A stretch of 64,000 nucleotides of DNA from Nonomuraea muscovyensis. GTDB lineage: Bacteria > Actinomycetota > Actinomycetes > Streptosporangiales > Streptosporangiaceae. Shown here one piece after another: positions 34,606-44,303 of the stretch (within the stretch, counting starts at the first letter, position 1; the number at the start of each line of letters is the position of its first letter). The stretch covers positions 2,914,001 through 2,978,000 of the forward strand of contig NZ_JACHJB010000002.1 of the NCBI RefSeq assembly GCF_014207745.1. Reading direction: 5' to 3'. The notes under the pieces are model-generated. The model had not been told where the DNA came from and made no database searches. It saw only the letters and a list, made by a program, of their open reading frames with translations. The translations under genes and the position numbers were made by a program.

Positions 34606-35838
34606 TCAGGTGGCGTCAGGTATGTCGACGAGCCGGCGCACGAAGTCGTTGCCGAACTTTCCGTCCGGATCGTACCTGCGCACCAGCTCCGCGAAGCGCG
34701 GCGGGCACGCCGGCCACCGGGTGAACAGCTTGCCCCAGTGCGGCCGCGGGTCGAACGGCGCCAGCGCGTCCTCCACCAGCCGCAGCACCGGACGCACCAC
34801 GGCCCAGTCGCCGACCCAGGTGAAGTGCACGGCCACGCTGTCGCGGCCGTGGAACGGGCTGAGCCACAGGTCGTCCGCGGCGACCGTGCGCACCTCCGAG
34901 ATCTGCAGCGCCGGCCGGATCCGGTCACCGAGGGCGTGCAGCGCGGCCAGCGCGTCGCCCAGGCAGGCCCTGGGCAGCGCGAACTCCGACTGCAGCTCGT
35001 CCCCGGCGCTGCTGGGCGGCGCCTCGGCCCGGAAGTGCGGCAGCCGCTCGTGCCACGGCCCCGGCACGCCGAGTTGCGCCGTGCAGGCGTCGGCCGGCAT
35101 GCCCGGCACCGGGTGGCGCGGCCCGTCAGCCGGGCGGGCGCCCCACCGCTCACCGGCCGCCAACTCCTCGCGGCGCTTCAGCCACACGCGGACCGTGCTC
35201 CAGTCGGTGAACAGGCTGACGCTGTGGCCGGCGGCCAGGACCTCGTCGAACGGCGCGTCCCACGGCAGGTCCTCCAGGACGTACTGGCGCAGCTCGTAGG
35301 CGGGCACCACGTCGAGGGTGAGCGTCGTGACGACGCCGAGCGCCCCCAGCGCGACCACCGCGCCGGGGAAGTCGGCGTCGCCCCTCTCCAGCGTGACGAG
35401 CGAGCCGTCGGCGGTGACGAGCTCCAGCCCCGAGACCGCCGCCGACAGGCTCCGATTGCCGTCGCCGGAGCCGTGCGTGCCCGTCGCCACCGAACCCGCC
35501 ACCGAGATGTGCGGCAGCGACGCCATGGCGGCCAGCGCGAACCCGCCGGCGTGCAGGGCGGCGGCCAGCCGGGCGTAGGTGACGCCCGCGCCGACCCGCA
35601 CCCGCCCGGCCGCCCCGTCGAGCGCGATCTCCTGCGGCATGCGGTCCAGACGGACCAGCTCGCCGGAGGTGTCGGCCACGTCGCTGAAGGAGTGGCCGCT
35701 GCCCAGCGCCCGCACCCGGGGGCCGCCGGCGACGAGCCGCCGCAGTTCGTCCAGGGTGGCTGGCCGACGCACGCCGCCCGCGCGGAAGGCGACGTTGCCT
35801 GCCCAGTTGGTCACCCCGGCGGACGGTGCGGCCGCCAC
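34606..35838 (-). CDS. alditol oxidase (AldO-like FAD enzyme)
   Basis: 410 residues from a GTG that overlaps the araA stop by one base (TAGTG). It closely follows the Streptomyces alditol oxidase pattern. The start region has 'VTNWAGNVAFRA', then 'VRALGSGHSFSDVADTSGELV' where the His is the covalent FAD attachment site, 'ASLPHISVAGSVATGTHGSGDGNRSLSAAVSGLELVTADG' (FAD-binding), and 'HPVPGMPADACTAQLGVPGPWHERLPHFRAE'. The C-terminus has 'HFTWVGDW' and 'RPHWGKLFT'. AldO oxidises polyols such as xylitol and sorbitol at C1 to aldoses, releasing H2O2. In an arabinose operon it could turn arabitol into arabinose. No signal peptide, so cytoplasmic. Confidence 0.9.
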   Translation of the reverse strand: MAAAPSAGVTNWAGNVAFRAGGVRRPATLDELRRLVAGGPRVRALGSGHSFSDVADTSGELVRLDRMPQEIALDGAAGRVRVGAGVTYARLAAALHAGGFALAAMASLPHISVAGSVATGTHGSGDGNRSLSAAVSGLELVTADGSLVTLERGDADFPGAVVALGALGVVTTLTLDVVPAYELRQYVLEDLPWDAPFDEVLAAGHSVSLFTDWSTVRVWLKRREELAAGERWGARPADGPRHPVPGMPADACTAQLGVPGPWHERLPHFRAEAPPSSAGDELQSEFALPRACLGDALAALHALGDRIRPALQISEVRTVAADDLWLSPFHGRDSVAVHFTWVGDWAVVRPVLRLVEDALAPFDPRPHWGKLFTRWPACPPRFAELVRRYDPDGKFGNDFVRRLVDIPDAT

Positions 35839-37292
35839 TACAGGCCCTGGGCCAGACGGTAGTAGGCCTGGTTCCAGCGCAGTTCCTTGGCGAACTGCCG
35901 GATCGTGGTGTCGGCGTCGATGACCAGCAGCTCCACGCCCAGCATGTCGGCCAGGTCGGTCAGCTCCTCGGTGCCGACCGCCGTGGACAGCACGGTGTGG
36001 TGCGGCGCGCCGGCGGTCAGCCACGCCTCGGTGCTGGTGCGCAGGTCGGGCCGGGGGCGCCAGACCGCTCGGGCGACCGGCAGCTCGGGCAGCGGCTCGG
36101 GCGGGGCCACGAGGTCGATCTCGTTGGCCACCAGCCGGAACCTGTCGCCCATGTCGGCCAGGCCGACCACCACGCCGGGGCCCGGCGTCGCGTCGAACAC
36201 GAGCCGGACCGGGTCCTCCCGGCCGCCGATGCCGAGCGGGTGGATCTCGCAGGACGGCGTGCCGTCGGCGATCGACGGGCAGACCTCCAGCATGTGCGCG
36301 CCGAGGATGAGCTCCTCGCCCGGCGTCAGGTGGTAGGTGTAGTCCTCCATGAAGGACGTACCGCCTGGCGTCATGGCCTTGAGCGTACGCAGCAGCACCG
36401 AGGTCTTCCAGTCTCCCTCGCCGCCGAAGCCGTAGCCGTCGGCCATCAGCCGCTGCACGGCCAGGCCGGGAAGCTGCCGCAGCCCGCCGAGGTCCTCGAA
36501 GTTCGTGGTGAACGCCCTGAAGCCGCCTGCCTCCAGGAAGTGGCGCAGGCCCAGCTCGATCCGGGCGGCGTAGCGCAGCGACTCGCGCCGCTCCCCGAGC
36601 AGTTCGGGCGCCACCCGGTAGAGCTCCTCGTACTCCTTGACCAGGGAGTTCACGTCGGCGTCGGAGGCGGCGTCCACGGCCTCGACCAGGTCGTTCACGC
36701 CGTAGGTGTTGACCGAGACGCCGAAGCGGAGCTGCGCCTCCACCTTGTCGCCCTCGGTGACGGCGACGTCGCGCATGTTGTCGCCGAAACGGGCGAGCTT
36801 GAGCGTGCGCACCTCGGCCAGGCCGGTGGCGGCCCGCGCCCAGGCGAGGACGCGGTCGGCCACGTACGGGTCGCTCACGTGCCCGGCCACGGTCTTGCGC
36901 GCGACGCCCAGCCGCGTCTGGATGTGGCCGAACTCCCGGTCGCCGTGCGCCGCCTGGTTGAGGTTCATGAAGTCCATGTCGATGGAGCTCCACGGCAGCT
37001 CCACGTTGGCCTGCGTGTGCAGGTGGAGCAGCGGCTTGCGCAGCGCGTCGAGCCCGGCGATCCACATCTTGGCCGGCGAGAAGGTGTGCATCCAGGCGAT
37101 CACCCCGGCGCACGTGTCGTCGGCGCTCGCCTCCAGCATGACGCGCCGGATCGCCGCCGCGTCGGTCAGCACGGGCTTCCACTCCACGGGCAGCGGGAGC
37201 GCCTCGGCGATGCGCCGCGACTGCTCGGCGACCTGCTGCAGCGTCTCCTCGCCGTACAGCCCCTGGCTGCCGGTCAGAAACCAGATGTTCAA
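35838..37292 (-). CDS. araA: L-arabinose isomerase
   Basis: 484 residues from a TTG start at 37292. AAAGGAG lies 6 bases upstream and the TTG overlaps the araD stop as TTGA, which together settle the unusual start. The enzyme converts L-arabinose to L-ribulose with Mn2+. Seen: 'IWFLTGSQGLYGEETLQQVAEQS', 'GVIAWMHTFSPAKMWIAGL', 'HLHTQANVELPWSSIDMDFMNLNQAAHGDREFG', and the metal-site segments 'GYGFGGEGDWKTSVLLRTLKAM' and 'FMEDYTYHLTPGEELILGAHMLEVCPSIA'. It is third in araB-araD-araA-alditol oxidase, all overlapping by 1-4 bases. Confidence 0.96.
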   Translation of the reverse strand: MNIWFLTGSQGLYGEETLQQVAEQSRRIAEALPLPVEWKPVLTDAAAIRRVMLEASADDTCAGVIAWMHTFSPAKMWIAGLDALRKPLLHLHTQANVELPWSSIDMDFMNLNQAAHGDREFGHIQTRLGVARKTVAGHVSDPYVADRVLAWARAATGLAEVRTLKLARFGDNMRDVAVTEGDKVEAQLRFGVSVNTYGVNDLVEAVDAASDADVNSLVKEYEELYRVAPELLGERRESLRYAARIELGLRHFLEAGGFRAFTTNFEDLGGLRQLPGLAVQRLMADGYGFGGEGDWKTSVLLRTLKAMTPGGTSFMEDYTYHLTPGEELILGAHMLEVCPSIADGTPSCEIHPLGIGGREDPVRLVFDATPGPGVVVGLADMGDRFRLVANEIDLVAPPEPLPELPVARAVWRPRPDLRTSTEAWLTAGAPHHTVLSTAVGTEELTDLADMLGVELLVIDADTTIRQFAKELRWNQAYYRLAQGL

Positions 37293-37951
37293 CGCGGGCT
37301 CCTTTGTCCATAGACGTTCTGGTAGCGGTCGTAGAGGCGGTCGACGTCGTCCTGCGCGATCTTCAGGGGCTCGCCGAGCTGCCGTGCGATGTGCACGGTG
37401 TGGGCCACGTCCTCGCACATGACGGCCGCCTTCACGGCGGCCTTCGGGTCCCTGCCGATCGTGAAGACGCCGTGGCTGCGCATCAGCACGGCCGGCGAAC
37501 GGTGCCCCTTGAGCGTCTCGACGATGCCCTGGCCGATGGAGTCGTCGCCGATGAGCGCGAACGGCCCGACGGGGATCTCGCCGCCGAACTCGTCGGCCAT
37601 CGCGGTGAGCACGCACGGGACGGCCTCGCCGCGGGCCGCCCAGGCGGTGGCGTAGGTGGAGTGGGTGTGCACGACGCCGCCGACCTCGGGCAGGTTGCGG
37701 TAGACGTAGGCGTGTGCGGCGGTGTCGCTGGACGGGGAGTGCGCCCCCTCGACCAGGTTGCCGTCGAGGTCGCAGACGACCATGGTGGCCGGCGACAGCT
37801 CGTCGTAGCTCACCCCCGACGGCTTGATGACGAACAGGTCCTCGCCGGGCACCCGGCCGGAGACGTTTCCGGCGGTCCAGGCCACGAGGTTGTTGCGCAC
37901 CAGCTCGGCGTGCAGGTCGCTGATCGTCTTCCGCATGTCGGCGACGGTCAT
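37289..37951 (-). CDS. araD: L-ribulose-5-phosphate 4-epimerase
   Basis: 220 residues. It epimerises L-ribulose 5-phosphate to D-xylulose 5-phosphate, a class II aldolase-fold Zn enzyme. Seen: 'LVAWTAGNVSGRVPGEDLFVIKPSGVSYDELS' (phosphate and substrate loop), the zinc ligands in 'VVHTHSTYATAWA' (HTH) and the later 'RSHGVFTIG' His, with the acid Glu/Asp segment near 'DEFGGEIPVGPFA'. The ATG at 37951 overlaps the araB stop as ATGA, and its own stop overlaps the araA TTG as TTGA, so all three enzymes are translationally coupled. Confidence 0.96.
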   Translation of the reverse strand: MTVADMRKTISDLHAELVRNNLVAWTAGNVSGRVPGEDLFVIKPSGVSYDELSPATMVVCDLDGNLVEGAHSPSSDTAAHAYVYRNLPEVGGVVHTHSTYATAWAARGEAVPCVLTAMADEFGGEIPVGPFALIGDDSIGQGIVETLKGHRSPAVLMRSHGVFTIGRDPKAAVKAAVMCEDVAHTVHIARQLGEPLKIAQDDVDRLYDRYQNVYGQRSPR

Positions 37952-39597
37952 CCGTTGGCCTCGTTCCTGATCGCGCGCAGCGTGTGCAGCATCCGTCCGT
38001 CCCCGAAGTAGTCGTGCAGTGTGCGGTACTCGGCGTAGAGCCGGTCGTAGGCGTCGGCCCTGGCCTCGTCGGGCAGGTAGGCGTCGTCGCGCCGCGTGCC
38101 CATCGCGGCGGCGGCCTGCTGGATGTCGGCGTAGGCCCCCGCCGCGACGGCCGCGTGGATGGCCGAGCCGAGGGCCGGGCCCTGGTCGGAGCCGATCACC
38201 GACAGGGGGCGCCGCAGCACGTCGGCGTAGATCTGCATGAGGAACCGGTTCTTCAGCAGCCCGCCGGCGGCCACGAACTCCTCGACCGGCACGCCGGCCT
38301 TCTCGAACGTCTCGACGATCATCCGGGCGCCGAACGCGGTGGCCTCGATGAGGGCGCGGTAGACGTCCTCGGGCCGGGTGCTGAGCGTCTGGCCGACGAT
38401 CACGCCGGACAGGTTGTGGTCCACCAGCACCGAGCGGTTGCCGTTGTGCCAGTCGAGCGCCACCAGCCCGTGCTCGCCCACCCGCTGGGCGGCGGCCAGC
38501 TCGGTCAGGTACGCGTGGACCGACAGGCCGCGCTCCTCGGCGGCCCGGGTGTAGGAGGCGGGCACGCCGTTGTCGACGAACCAGGCGAAGATGTCGCCCA
38601 CGCCCGACTGGCCGGCCTCGTAGCCCCACAACCCCGGCACGATCCCGTCGCGGACGACGCCGCACATGCCGGGCACCTCGGCGAGCTGGTCGGAGGGCAT
38701 CACGTGGCAGGTGGACGTGCCCATGATGGCGACCATCTGGCCGGGCCGGACCGCGTCGGCGGCGGCCGAGGTGACGTGCGCGTCGACGTTGCCGACGGCG
38801 ATGGCGATGCCCTCGGGCAGCCCGGTCCACCCGGCGGCCTGCGCGGTCAGCCGGCCGGCGAGCCCGCCGAGGGGGGACAGCTCCTGGCCCAGCTTGGCGG
38901 TGAAGCCGGCGAAGCCCGGGTTGAGCGCGGTCAGGAACCCGGCGGAGGGGTAGCCGCCGTCCTGGAAGATCCCCTTGTAGCCGGCGGTGCAGACGTTGCG
39001 GGTCTCCACGCCGGTGAGCTGCCAGACGATCCAGTCGGCCGCCTCGATCCACCGGTCGGTCCTGGCGTAGACCTCGGGGTCCTCCTCCAGCACCTGCAAC
39101 GCCTTGGCGAACTGCCACTCCGAGGAGATCTTGCCGCCGTAGCGCGGCAGCCACGTCTCGCCGCGCTCGGCGGCCAGCGCGTTGATCCGGTCGGCGTGCG
39201 CCTGCGCCGCGTGGTGCTTCCACAGCTTCGGCCAGGCGTGCGGCCGCTCGGGCGTCTCCTCGCACAGCGGCGTGCCGTCCGCCCTGGCCGGCAGCACGGT
39301 GCAGGCGGTGAAGTCGGTGCCGAGCCCGATCACCCGGGCGGGGTCGATCCCGGCGGCGGCCACGGCCTCGGGGACCGCGGTGCGCAGCACGTCGAGCCAG
39401 TCGTGCGGCGACTGGAGCGCCCAGTCGGGCGCCAGGCGCACGTCCGTGCCGGGCAGCCGGTCCTCGATGACACGGTGGGTGTACTCGTGGACGGCGGTGC
39501 CCAGCTCGGCCCCGTCGGACACGCGTACCACGACGGCGCGCCCCGACAGCGTCCCGAAGTCGACGCCGATCACATAGCTGTCGCTGTTAGCGCTCAC
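37948..39597 (-). CDS. araB: L-ribulokinase
   Basis: 549 residues from the GTG at 39597 (GGGGAG 4 bases upstream); the frame stays open to 39636, but 'SYVIGVDFGTLSGRAVVVRV' a few residues in is where family members begin. It phosphorylates L-ribulose with ATP. FGGY-kinase motifs visible: 'GLGTDFTACTVLPA', 'YGGKISSEWQFAKALQVLEE', 'AVGNVDAHVTSAAADAVRPGQMVAIMGTSTCHVM', 'GYEAGQSGVGDIFAWFV' and 'EEFVAAGGLLKNRFLMQIYADVL'. A 14-bp repressor palindrome (39585-39598) covers the start codon itself. It follows the ABC permease gene by 43 bp in the same direction. Confidence 0.96.
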   Translation of the reverse strand: MSANSDSYVIGVDFGTLSGRAVVVRVSDGAELGTAVHEYTHRVIEDRLPGTDVRLAPDWALQSPHDWLDVLRTAVPEAVAAAGIDPARVIGLGTDFTACTVLPARADGTPLCEETPERPHAWPKLWKHHAAQAHADRINALAAERGETWLPRYGGKISSEWQFAKALQVLEEDPEVYARTDRWIEAADWIVWQLTGVETRNVCTAGYKGIFQDGGYPSAGFLTALNPGFAGFTAKLGQELSPLGGLAGRLTAQAAGWTGLPEGIAIAVGNVDAHVTSAAADAVRPGQMVAIMGTSTCHVMPSDQLAEVPGMCGVVRDGIVPGLWGYEAGQSGVGDIFAWFVDNGVPASYTRAAEERGLSVHAYLTELAAAQRVGEHGLVALDWHNGNRSVLVDHNLSGVIVGQTLSTRPEDVYRALIEATAFGARMIVETFEKAGVPVEEFVAAGGLLKNRFLMQIYADVLRRPLSVIGSDQGPALGSAIHAAVAAGAYADIQQAAAAMGTRRDDAYLPDEARADAYDRLYAEYRTLHDYFGDGRMLHTLRAIRNEANG

Positions 39598-39598
39598 A
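39585..39598. promoter_or_regulatory. LacI-type operator over the araB start codon
   Basis: TGTTAGCGCTCACA on the plus strand, that is TGTGAGCGCTAACA in the araB direction, with GTG being the araB initiation codon. The same 14-mer occurs exactly at 44251. It is one of five related palindromes in this island. Confidence 0.75.
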
Positions 39599-39640
39599 CA
39601 ACACTCCCCAAGGTCGGGCACGGCACAGCCGCACAACCGG

Positions 39641-40639
39641 TCACGTACGGCGCCGCGCCGAGAATAGACGCTGCAACAGGATGAAGACGAACAGCAGCAG
39701 GCCGATGAAGATCTTCGTCCACCACGAGCTCAGCGTGCCCTCGAAGCTGATGACGGTCTGGATCAGACCCAGCACCAGCACGCCCAGCACCGTGCCGAAC
39801 AGAAATCCGGAGCCCCCGGTCAGCAGCGTGCCGCCGATGACGACCGCGGCGATCGCGTCGAGCTCCATGCCGACGGCGTGCAGGCCGTATCCCGAGAGCA
39901 TGTAGAACGACAGCAGCACGCCGCCGAGCGCCGAGCAGAACCCGCTGATCGTGTAGACGGCGATCTTGGTGCGCCCGACGGGCAGGCCCATGAGCTGCGC
40001 CGACTGCTCGCTGCCGCCGGTGGCGTACACGGTCCGGCCGAGCCGCGTGTAGTGCAGCACGTACGCCGCCACCAGCACCACCACGGCCGCGACGAGCACG
40101 CTGGGCGAGATCCACAGGTCGGCGAACAGGTCGATCCTGGTCTGCGCGAACGCGGTGAACGTCGGGTCCTCGATCGGGATCGAGTCGGTGCCGATCGTGT
40201 AGCACAGGCCCCTGGCCAGGAACATCCCGGCCAGGGTGACGATGAACGGCTGGATGTCGAAGACGTGCACGATGTAGCCCATCACCAGCCCCAGCGTGGA
40301 GCCGATGAGCAGCACCAGCGGGACGACCAGGTACGGCGGCCAGCCCGGCCCGGCCATGAGGCTCGCCGAGATCATCGTGGACAGCGCGACCACCGAGCCG
40401 ACCGACAGGTCGATGCCGCCGGTGAGGATCACGAACGTCATGCCGACCGCGACGACCAGCAGGAAGGCGTTGTCGATGAAGACGTTGAGAATCACCTGCC
40501 CGCTGGCGAAGCCCTCGTAGCGGACGCCGCCCGCCACGAACATCGCCACGAACAGGCAGGCCGTCACCAGCACGGGCACGTACCTGGCCGGGACGGCCCG
40601 CAGCACGCCCCGGTCGAGCGTCATCGCAGGGGGCGTCAT
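39641..40639 (-). CDS. sugar ABC transporter permease (YjfF-like, CUT2)
   Basis: 332 residues, about 9-10 membrane helices, BPD_transp_2 (ribose/galactofuranose class) permease. Markers: 'VVAVGMTFVILTGGIDLSVGSVVALSTMI' near residue 60-90, the coupling-helix region 'GGSEQSAQLMGLPVGRTKIAVYTISG' and 'DAIAAVVIGGTLLTGGSGFLFGTVLGVLVLGLIQT'. The closest pattern I know is YjfF, the second permease of the E. coli galactofuranose importer. Its ATG overlaps the stop of the other permease (ATGA). It is followed by araB, linking this transporter to L-arabinose or arabinofuranose uptake. Confidence 0.92.
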   Translation of the reverse strand: MTPPAMTLDRGVLRAVPARYVPVLVTACLFVAMFVAGGVRYEGFASGQVILNVFIDNAFLLVVAVGMTFVILTGGIDLSVGSVVALSTMISASLMAGPGWPPYLVVPLVLLIGSTLGLVMGYIVHVFDIQPFIVTLAGMFLARGLCYTIGTDSIPIEDPTFTAFAQTRIDLFADLWISPSVLVAAVVVLVAAYVLHYTRLGRTVYATGGSEQSAQLMGLPVGRTKIAVYTISGFCSALGGVLLSFYMLSGYGLHAVGMELDAIAAVVIGGTLLTGGSGFLFGTVLGVLVLGLIQTVISFEGTLSSWWTKIFIGLLLFVFILLQRLFSARRRT

Positions 40640-41645
40640 GCCGTCACCCGCACCTTCTCCTCGGCCGCCGGGCGCGGCCCGGCCGGGGTCCCGCGGCGGC
40701 GGAACACCTTCTCACGGAACGACGGGGACTGGATCAGGCAGACCGCGGCCACCACGAGCGCCTTGAACAGCAGCGTGGTCTCCGGCGGCACACCCACCGA
40801 GTAGATCGTGGTGGTCAGCGTCTGGATGATGAGCGCGCCGACGACCGTGCCGCCGAGCGAGAAGCGCCCGCCCGCCAGCGAGGTGCCGCCGATGACCACC
40901 GCGAGGATCGCGTCCAGCTCGATCCACAGGCCGGCGTTGTTGCCGTCGGCGCTGGAGACGTTCGAGCTGATCATCAACCCGGCGACGCCCGCGCACAGCG
41001 CCGCGAACGCGTAGACCATGACGATGATCCCGCGCGCGCGGATGCCGGCGAGCCTGCTGGCCTCGGCGTTGCCGCCGACCGACTCGATGAGCATGCCGAG
41101 CGCGAGCCGTCGGGTGAGGAACGCGGTGACGCCCAGCACGACCAGCACGAGCAGGATGCCGAACGGGATCGTCAGCAGGTAGCCGCCGCCGATGAGCTTG
41201 TAGGCGGGGCTGTTGACGGTGATGATCTGCCCGTCGGTGATGAGCTGGGCCAGGCCGCGCCCGGCCACCATGAGGATCAGCGTGGCGATGATCGGCTGGA
41301 TGCCGATCCCGGCGACGAGGAAGCCGTTCCACGCCCCGAGCAGCACCGACAGGCCGAGTGCCAGCACCACGGAGGTGAGGACGCTCGCGTCCTGGCTGAG
41401 CTGCAGGCAGGCCAGCGCGCCCGAGATGGCCACCACCGAGCCGACCGACAGGTCGATGCCGCCCGTCGCGATGACCAGCGTCATGCCCAGCGACACCAGG
41501 ATGAGCGGCGCGCCGAAGCGCAGGATGTCGATCAGGCTGCCGTAGAGGTGGCCCTCCCGCATCTGGATCGACAGGAATCCGGGCGAGAACGCCACGTTCA
41601 GCAGGATCAGCGCCGCCAGGATGGCCAGCGGCCACAGCAGTCGTC

Positions 41646-41649
<4 letters not shown>
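40636..41649 (-). CDS. sugar ABC transporter permease (YtfT-like, CUT2)
   Basis: 337 residues with about 9 membrane helices. It shares the class signature with the next gene, 'LVSLGMTLVIATGGIDLSVGSVVAISGALA', 'GGNAEASRLAGIRARGIIVMVYAFAAL' and 'DAILAVVIGGTSLAGGRFSLGGTVVGALIIQTLTTTIYS'. Having two non-identical permeases plus one ATPase is the YtfQRT-YjfF layout. The start overlaps the ATPase stop and the stop overlaps the YjfF-like start, both as ATGA. Its C-terminal 20 residues are charged and cytoplasmic. Confidence 0.92.
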
Positions 41650-43154
<1,505 letters not shown>

Positions 43155-43191
43155 CGCGGCGTCCCCTCTCCTGTTCGCGCTCGTCGCACGC

Positions 43192-43239
43192 GGCCGGGCC
43201 GGGCCCCAGCGTCGTCGCCGACCTGGGTCCGGCCCGGCC
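43192..43239 (-). terminator. strong hairpin between binding-protein and ATPase genes
   Basis: Arms 43192-43209 (GGCCGGGCCGGGCCCCAG) and 43223-43239 pair almost perfectly, with one bulge, 5 bp beyond the binding-protein stop. In sugar ABC operons such structures give partial termination or 3' protection, so the binding protein is made in excess of the membrane parts. Confidence 0.65.
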
Positions 43240-43244
43240 ACCGG

Positions 43245-44231
43245 TCAGTACTGGCGCTGGGGCAGCGCGGCCTTGGCCTGCTCCTGGGTGAAGGTCGTCT
43301 CCTCCGTCACCACGCGGGCGGGGACGGACTCACCCTTGACCACCTTCTTGGCGAGGTCCATGAGCTGCGGGCCGAGCAGCGGGGAGCACTCGACGATGTA
43401 GTTGATCTTGCCGTCGGCGAGGGCCTGCATGCCGTCCTTGACGGCGTCGACCGTGATGATCTTGATGTCCTTGCCGGGCACCTTGCCCGCGCCCTCGATG
43501 GCCTCGATGGCGCCCAGACCCATGTCGTCGTTGTGGGCGTAGAGGACGTCGATGTCGGGGTGGGCCTTCAGGAAGGCCTCCATGACCTCCTTGCCCTTGG
43601 CCCTGGTGAAGTCGCCGGTCTGCGAGGCGATGACCTTGAACTTGGCCTCGCCGCCGATGACCTCCTGGAACCCGGCCTTGCGGTCGTTGGCCGGAGCGGA
43701 GCCCGTGGTGCCCTGCAGCTCGACGATGTTCACCGGGTCGGTGCCCGACTTGTACTCCTCCAGCAGCCACGTGCCGGCCTTGCGGCCCTCCTCGACGAAG
43801 TCGGAGCCGAGGAAGGTCTTGTAGAGGCTGGTGTCCTTGGAGTCCACGGCCCGGTCGGTCAGGATGACCGGGATCTTGGCGTTCTGGGCCTCCTTCAGGA
43901 CCGTGTCCCAGCCCGACTCCACCACCGGCGAGAAGGCGATGACGTCCACCTTCTGCTGGATGTAGGAGCGGATGGCCTTGATCTGGTTCTCCTGCTTCTG
44001 CTGGGCGTCGGAGAACTTCAGGGTGATGCCGGCCGTCTTGGCCGACTCCTGGACCGACTTGGTGTTGGCCGTCCGCCAGCCGCTTTCCGCGCCGACCTGC
44101 GAGAAGCCCATGGTGATCGAGCCGTCGCCGCCGCTGGAGGCGCTGGTGTCAGCACCGCCACCGCCACCGCAGCCGGCCAGCGTCACCGCGGTGAGCCCGG
44201 CGAGAACCAGCGTCGAGATCCTCTTCAACAC
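43245..44231 (-). CDS. sugar-binding lipoprotein (YtfQ-like, CUT2)
   Basis: 328 residues. The lipoprotein signal 'MLKRISTLVLAGLTAVTLAGC' has a lipobox at LAGC, followed by a Gly/Ser linker. The mature part is a Peripla_BP_4 protein: 'ITMGFSQVGAESGWRTANTKSV', 'RSYIQQKVDVIAFSPVVESGWDTVLKEAQNAKIPVILTDRAVDS', 'VLYAHNDDMGLGAIEAIEGAGKVPGKDIKIITVDAVKDGMQALADG'. The 'SQVGAES-WR-ANT' opening is characteristic of YtfQ, which binds galactofuranose. With araBDA downstream and GH127 nearby, arabinofuranose or arabinose is a likely ligand here (inference). An exact 14-bp operator lies 20 bp upstream. Confidence 0.92.
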   Translation of the reverse strand: MLKRISTLVLAGLTAVTLAGCGGGGGADTSASSGGDGSITMGFSQVGAESGWRTANTKSVQESAKTAGITLKFSDAQQKQENQIKAIRSYIQQKVDVIAFSPVVESGWDTVLKEAQNAKIPVILTDRAVDSKDTSLYKTFLGSDFVEEGRKAGTWLLEEYKSGTDPVNIVELQGTTGSAPANDRKAGFQEVIGGEAKFKVIASQTGDFTRAKGKEVMEAFLKAHPDIDVLYAHNDDMGLGAIEAIEGAGKVPGKDIKIITVDAVKDGMQALADGKINYIVECSPLLGPQLMDLAKKVVKGESVPARVVTEETTFTQEQAKAALPQRQY

Positions 44232-44250
44232 GTGGGGAGTTCCTTTCTGA

Positions 44251-44264
44251 TGTGAGCGCTAACA
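44251..44264. promoter_or_regulatory. LacI-type operator upstream of the YtfQ-like gene
   Basis: TGTGAGCGCTAACA, identical to the site at the araB start. It lies between the stop of the first LacI gene and the start of the binding-protein gene, 20 bp from that start, well placed to block transcription of the transporter-ara operon. Confidence 0.8.
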
Positions 44265-44303
44265 GCGAAGGCCGCGTCAGCGCCGCGCCAAACCTGTCCC
44301 CGA

